DNA of 7,553 nucleotides from positions 1 through 7,553 of the forward strand of contig JAHDGP010000057.1 in the NCBI GenBank assembly GCA_020627525.1. The letters are read 5' to 3'. The notes beneath the pieces were generated by a model. That model was not told where the DNA came from and did no database searches. It worked only from the letters and a program-made list of their open reading frames with translations. The translations under genes were made by a program, and so were the position numbers. Every line of letters begins with the position of its first letter. The first letter of the stretch is position 1. Positions 6,136-7,553 of the stretch are shown in pieces. The DNA comes from Bacteroidota bacterium. Lineage in GTDB: Bacteria > Bacteroidota > Bacteroidia > Chitinophagales > UBA2359.

Positions 6136-6777
6136 ATGAAACATTTAATTTTACTTTCAACATTAACCCTTACTATTTTCTTTTCTCTAAATGCAAATGC
6201 ACAAGACTTTTTTGATGATTTAGAAGTCTATGCAACCAACTCTTTATCACAAGAAGTCAATGAAGATGACTTTGTTACTATACTAGCCGGAGCTTGGGGA
6301 GCAAGACCAAGAGGCGGTAATACAGCTTCTTTATTACACAAAGAATTTGATACTGTTTTTCCTACTGGTTTAACTATTGGAACAGGCGATAATGTTATAG
6401 TATTTACAAGCGCAGATGCAATTACAAACTTTTTACCAAGTACTGGTACTGAAAGTGCGTTAAAACAAACTTTCATTGATCCTGCTTCGATGGAATTGAA
6501 AAACTCTTTTGTTTCTGAACTAGCAGCATTAATTATGACGATAGAATTTGATTCTAAAATAGAGGACTTTGCTGCTTCACCTCATCGTTTAGGAGACTGT
6601 AAAATATTGTCGGGAATTTTTGCCGGAATGAAAGTAGATCAACTAATTGCTCTTTGTAACAGAGCTGTTTCAGGTGAAAATGTAGGTTATCCAGTTCGTG
6701 CCTTGTTCAGAATGGTTTCAGTTGTTAATCATTCTTATGTTCCAGGTTCATTTAAGGAGCCAATATTATACAGATAA
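6136..6777 (+). CDS. Paralogue B: small secreted WG/FTSA/FLP-domain protein, one Cys pair
   Basis: This is a 213-aa exported protein of unknown function. Residues 1-22 are a signal peptide (cleavage at NANA-QD). Residues 23-48 form an acidic spacer like that of A (DFFDDLE...NEDDF). The domain spans about 52-204: GAWGARPRGGN (52-62), EFDTVFPTGLTIG (70-82), VFTSADAITNFLP (89-101), TFIDP (112-116), NSF (123-125), FAG (162-164), SYVPG (200-204). By hand count it is about 44% identical to A and 47% to C. Its only mature cysteines, C155 and C174, sit at the positions of C153 and C172 in A with the same 19-residue spacing. There is no lipobox, membrane anchor or T9SS sorting domain, and the C-terminus ends soon after the domain. 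The ATG follows an (AAT)n tract with no Shine-Dalgarno, as is usual in Bacteroidota. It lies 84 bp before C and is probably co-transcribed with it. Confidence 0.85.
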   Translation: MKHLILLSTLTLTIFFSLNANAQDFFDDLEVYATNSLSQEVNEDDFVTILAGAWGARPRGGNTASLLHKEFDTVFPTGLTIGTGDNVIVFTSADAITNFLPSTGTESALKQTFIDPASMELKNSFVSELAALIMTIEFDSKIEDFAASPHRLGDCKILSGIFAGMKVDQLIALCNRAVSGENVGYPVRALFRMVSVVNHSYVPGSFKEPILYR

Positions 6778-6794
6778 AATAAAAAACTAATTAC

Positions 6795-6815
6795 TAACTT
6801 TCTTTTTGAAAGTTA
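6795..6815. repeat. 8-bp hairpin in the B-C gap
   Basis: TAACTTTC (6795-6802) pairs exactly with GAAAGTTA (6808-6815) around a TTTTT loop, 17 bp after the stop of B. An A run follows directly and a T run only about 15 bp later (6832-6838), so a full terminator is doubtful. It could be an attenuator or an mRNA-stabilising stem that uncouples B and C levels. Confidence 0.4.
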
Positions 6816-6861
6816 AAAAAATATTTATTCATTTTTTTACAACATATAATTTAAGTTAATT

Positions 6862-7530
6862 ATGAAAAATTTAATTTTAACATTCGTTTCTGCTATTTGT
6901 TTAATGTGTATCGCAAACACTTTAACTGCTCAAAGTTTACCACCAACAAGTGGTGGCGAAGACCCAGTAGCTTCAAATGGAGATTTTACGACTCAAACAA
7001 TTGGAGGATGGGGATCTGAACCTACAGGTAAAAACCCGGGATCTGTTTTGCACGCAAACTTCAATGATGTATTTGCAACTGGTATTACAATAGGTTCAGG
7101 AGAAAATACATTGGTTTTCACAAGTGCGCAAGCAGTTACAGACTTTTTGCCAGCTTCAGGTAAAGCAGCAGCTTTAAAAGGTACTTTTATTGATCCAATA
7201 AAAAAAGATGTTAGAAATACTTTTGCTTCTCAAATATTAGCTTTAACAATCAGTGTAAGTTTTGACAAAGCAATTGCGACGTTTGGAGCTTCTAGTACTT
7301 CATTGGGAGATATGGTAATAGCTGAAGGCGATTTAGCTGGTGAGTCAGTATATGCTGTATTGGCAATGGCAAACAAAGCTTTAGCAGGTGAGGAGACTAA
7401 ATACTCAATCAGTACTTTAAATGCAACAATCTCTGGTATTAATGAGAACTATGTTGATGGTACTACTGATAATGGATTTTTAACTGTTGGTACGACTGCA
7501 GGAGCATTGATTCAAACAGAGAAGTTTTAA
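6862..7530 (+). CDS. Paralogue C: small secreted WG/FTSA/FLP-domain protein, canonical form
   Basis: This is a 222-aa exported protein of unknown function. Residues 1-23 are a signal peptide (cleavage at TLTA-QS). A short Pro/Gly/Ser linker (25-41) replaces the acidic spacer of A and B. The domain spans about 42-207: FTTQTIGGWG (42-51), NPGSVLHANFNDVF (58-71), TGITIGSG (73-80), VFTSAQAVTDFLP (85-97), TFIDP (108-112), ILALTISVSFD (125-135), FGASS (141-145), INENYVDG (193-200). From memory, large secreted Bacteroidota proteins carry modules with near-identical wording (QGGWG, NPGxxLHANF, SAQAVTDFLP, INENF/Y-x-DG), so C is the least diverged of the three; I could not verify this by search. The mature protein has no cysteine. 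A 15-residue tail follows the domain, with no T9SS sorting signal. The ATG opens on the signal peptide, 84 bp after B. Confidence 0.85.
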   Translation: MKNLILTFVSAICLMCIANTLTAQSLPPTSGGEDPVASNGDFTTQTIGGWGSEPTGKNPGSVLHANFNDVFATGITIGSGENTLVFTSAQAVTDFLPASGKAAALKGTFIDPIKKDVRNTFASQILALTISVSFDKAIATFGASSTSLGDMVIAEGDLAGESVYAVLAMANKALAGEETKYSISTLNATISGINENYVDGTTDNGFLTVGTTAGALIQTEKF

Positions 7531-7545
7531 TTAGGAGCTAATTAA
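7527..7545. repeat. Perfect 8-bp hairpin overlapping the stop of C
   Basis: TTAATTAG (7527-7534) pairs exactly with CTAATTAA (7538-7545) around a GAG loop, and the left arm includes the TAA stop at 7528-7530. The window ends eight bases later, so whether a T-tract follows as in a terminator cannot be seen. AT-richness makes the stem weak. Confidence 0.35.
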
Positions 7546-7553
7546 GATAAATT

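Noticed and set aside
4758..6476. Minus-strand frames antisense to A (4758-5027) and B (6228-6476) with similar sequences
   Set aside because: Their resemblance to each other only mirrors the homology of the sense genes; neither has a credible start context or function.
4693..7530. A, B and C as lipoproteins or T9SS substrates
   Set aside because: No Cys follows the cleavage sites (all leave Gln), and the C-termini lack the strand pattern and basic end seen in the sorting domain of the 494-aa protein.
1..7553. CRISPR array, insertion sequence, toxin-antitoxin or phage-defence module
   Set aside because: No regularly spaced repeats, transposase, integrase, nuclease or antitoxin-like protein is present. 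The three secreted paralogues have signal peptides and no immunity-like partner.

Overview
The window looks like chromosomal DNA from an AT-rich member of the Bacteroidota. The grounds are a Por-type (type IX secretion, T9SS) C-terminal sorting domain on one protein, signal peptides that all leave Gln at the mature N-terminus, a DUF7033-type polysaccharide deacetylase typical of this phylum, TAnnTTTG-like -7 promoter elements, and the near absence of Shine-Dalgarno sequences. I cannot place it below phylum.

Layout. (1) Bases 1-34 hold a strong hairpin terminator. (2) Bases 56-1540 (minus) encode a secreted 494-aa protein made of about ten ~30-residue W/YD-type repeats followed by a T9SS sorting domain. 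(3) Bases 1541-1848 are non-coding and rich in palindromes, including a perfect 22-nt one. (4) Bases 1849-3884 (minus) hold a probable two-gene operon: a short 3-hydroxyacyl-CoA-dehydrogenase-like protein with a degenerate cofactor and active-site half, then a polysaccharide-deacetylase-family protein. (5) Divergent from it across 36 bp is a RidA-family enamine/imine deaminase (3921-4304, plus), followed by a hairpin terminator. (6) Bases 4693-7530 (plus) hold three paralogous secreted proteins (216, 213 and 222 aa), here called A, B and C. Each is a signal peptide plus one copy of a domain with conserved WG, G-x-x-IG, FTSA-x-A, FLP and IDP motifs. A has its own terminator. A 792-bp non-coding gap with several inverted repeats separates A from B. 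B and C are 84 bp apart and may be co-transcribed.

The left half is mostly ordinary: an exported repeat protein and housekeeping or cell-surface metabolism genes. The unusual part is the A-B-C array. The domain resembles, from memory, a module found inside very large secreted Bacteroidota proteins, but here it occurs as three small stand-alone exported proteins with no sorting domain. A and B share a cysteine pair that C lacks. No function can be assigned from the sequence, and the array may continue past the right edge.
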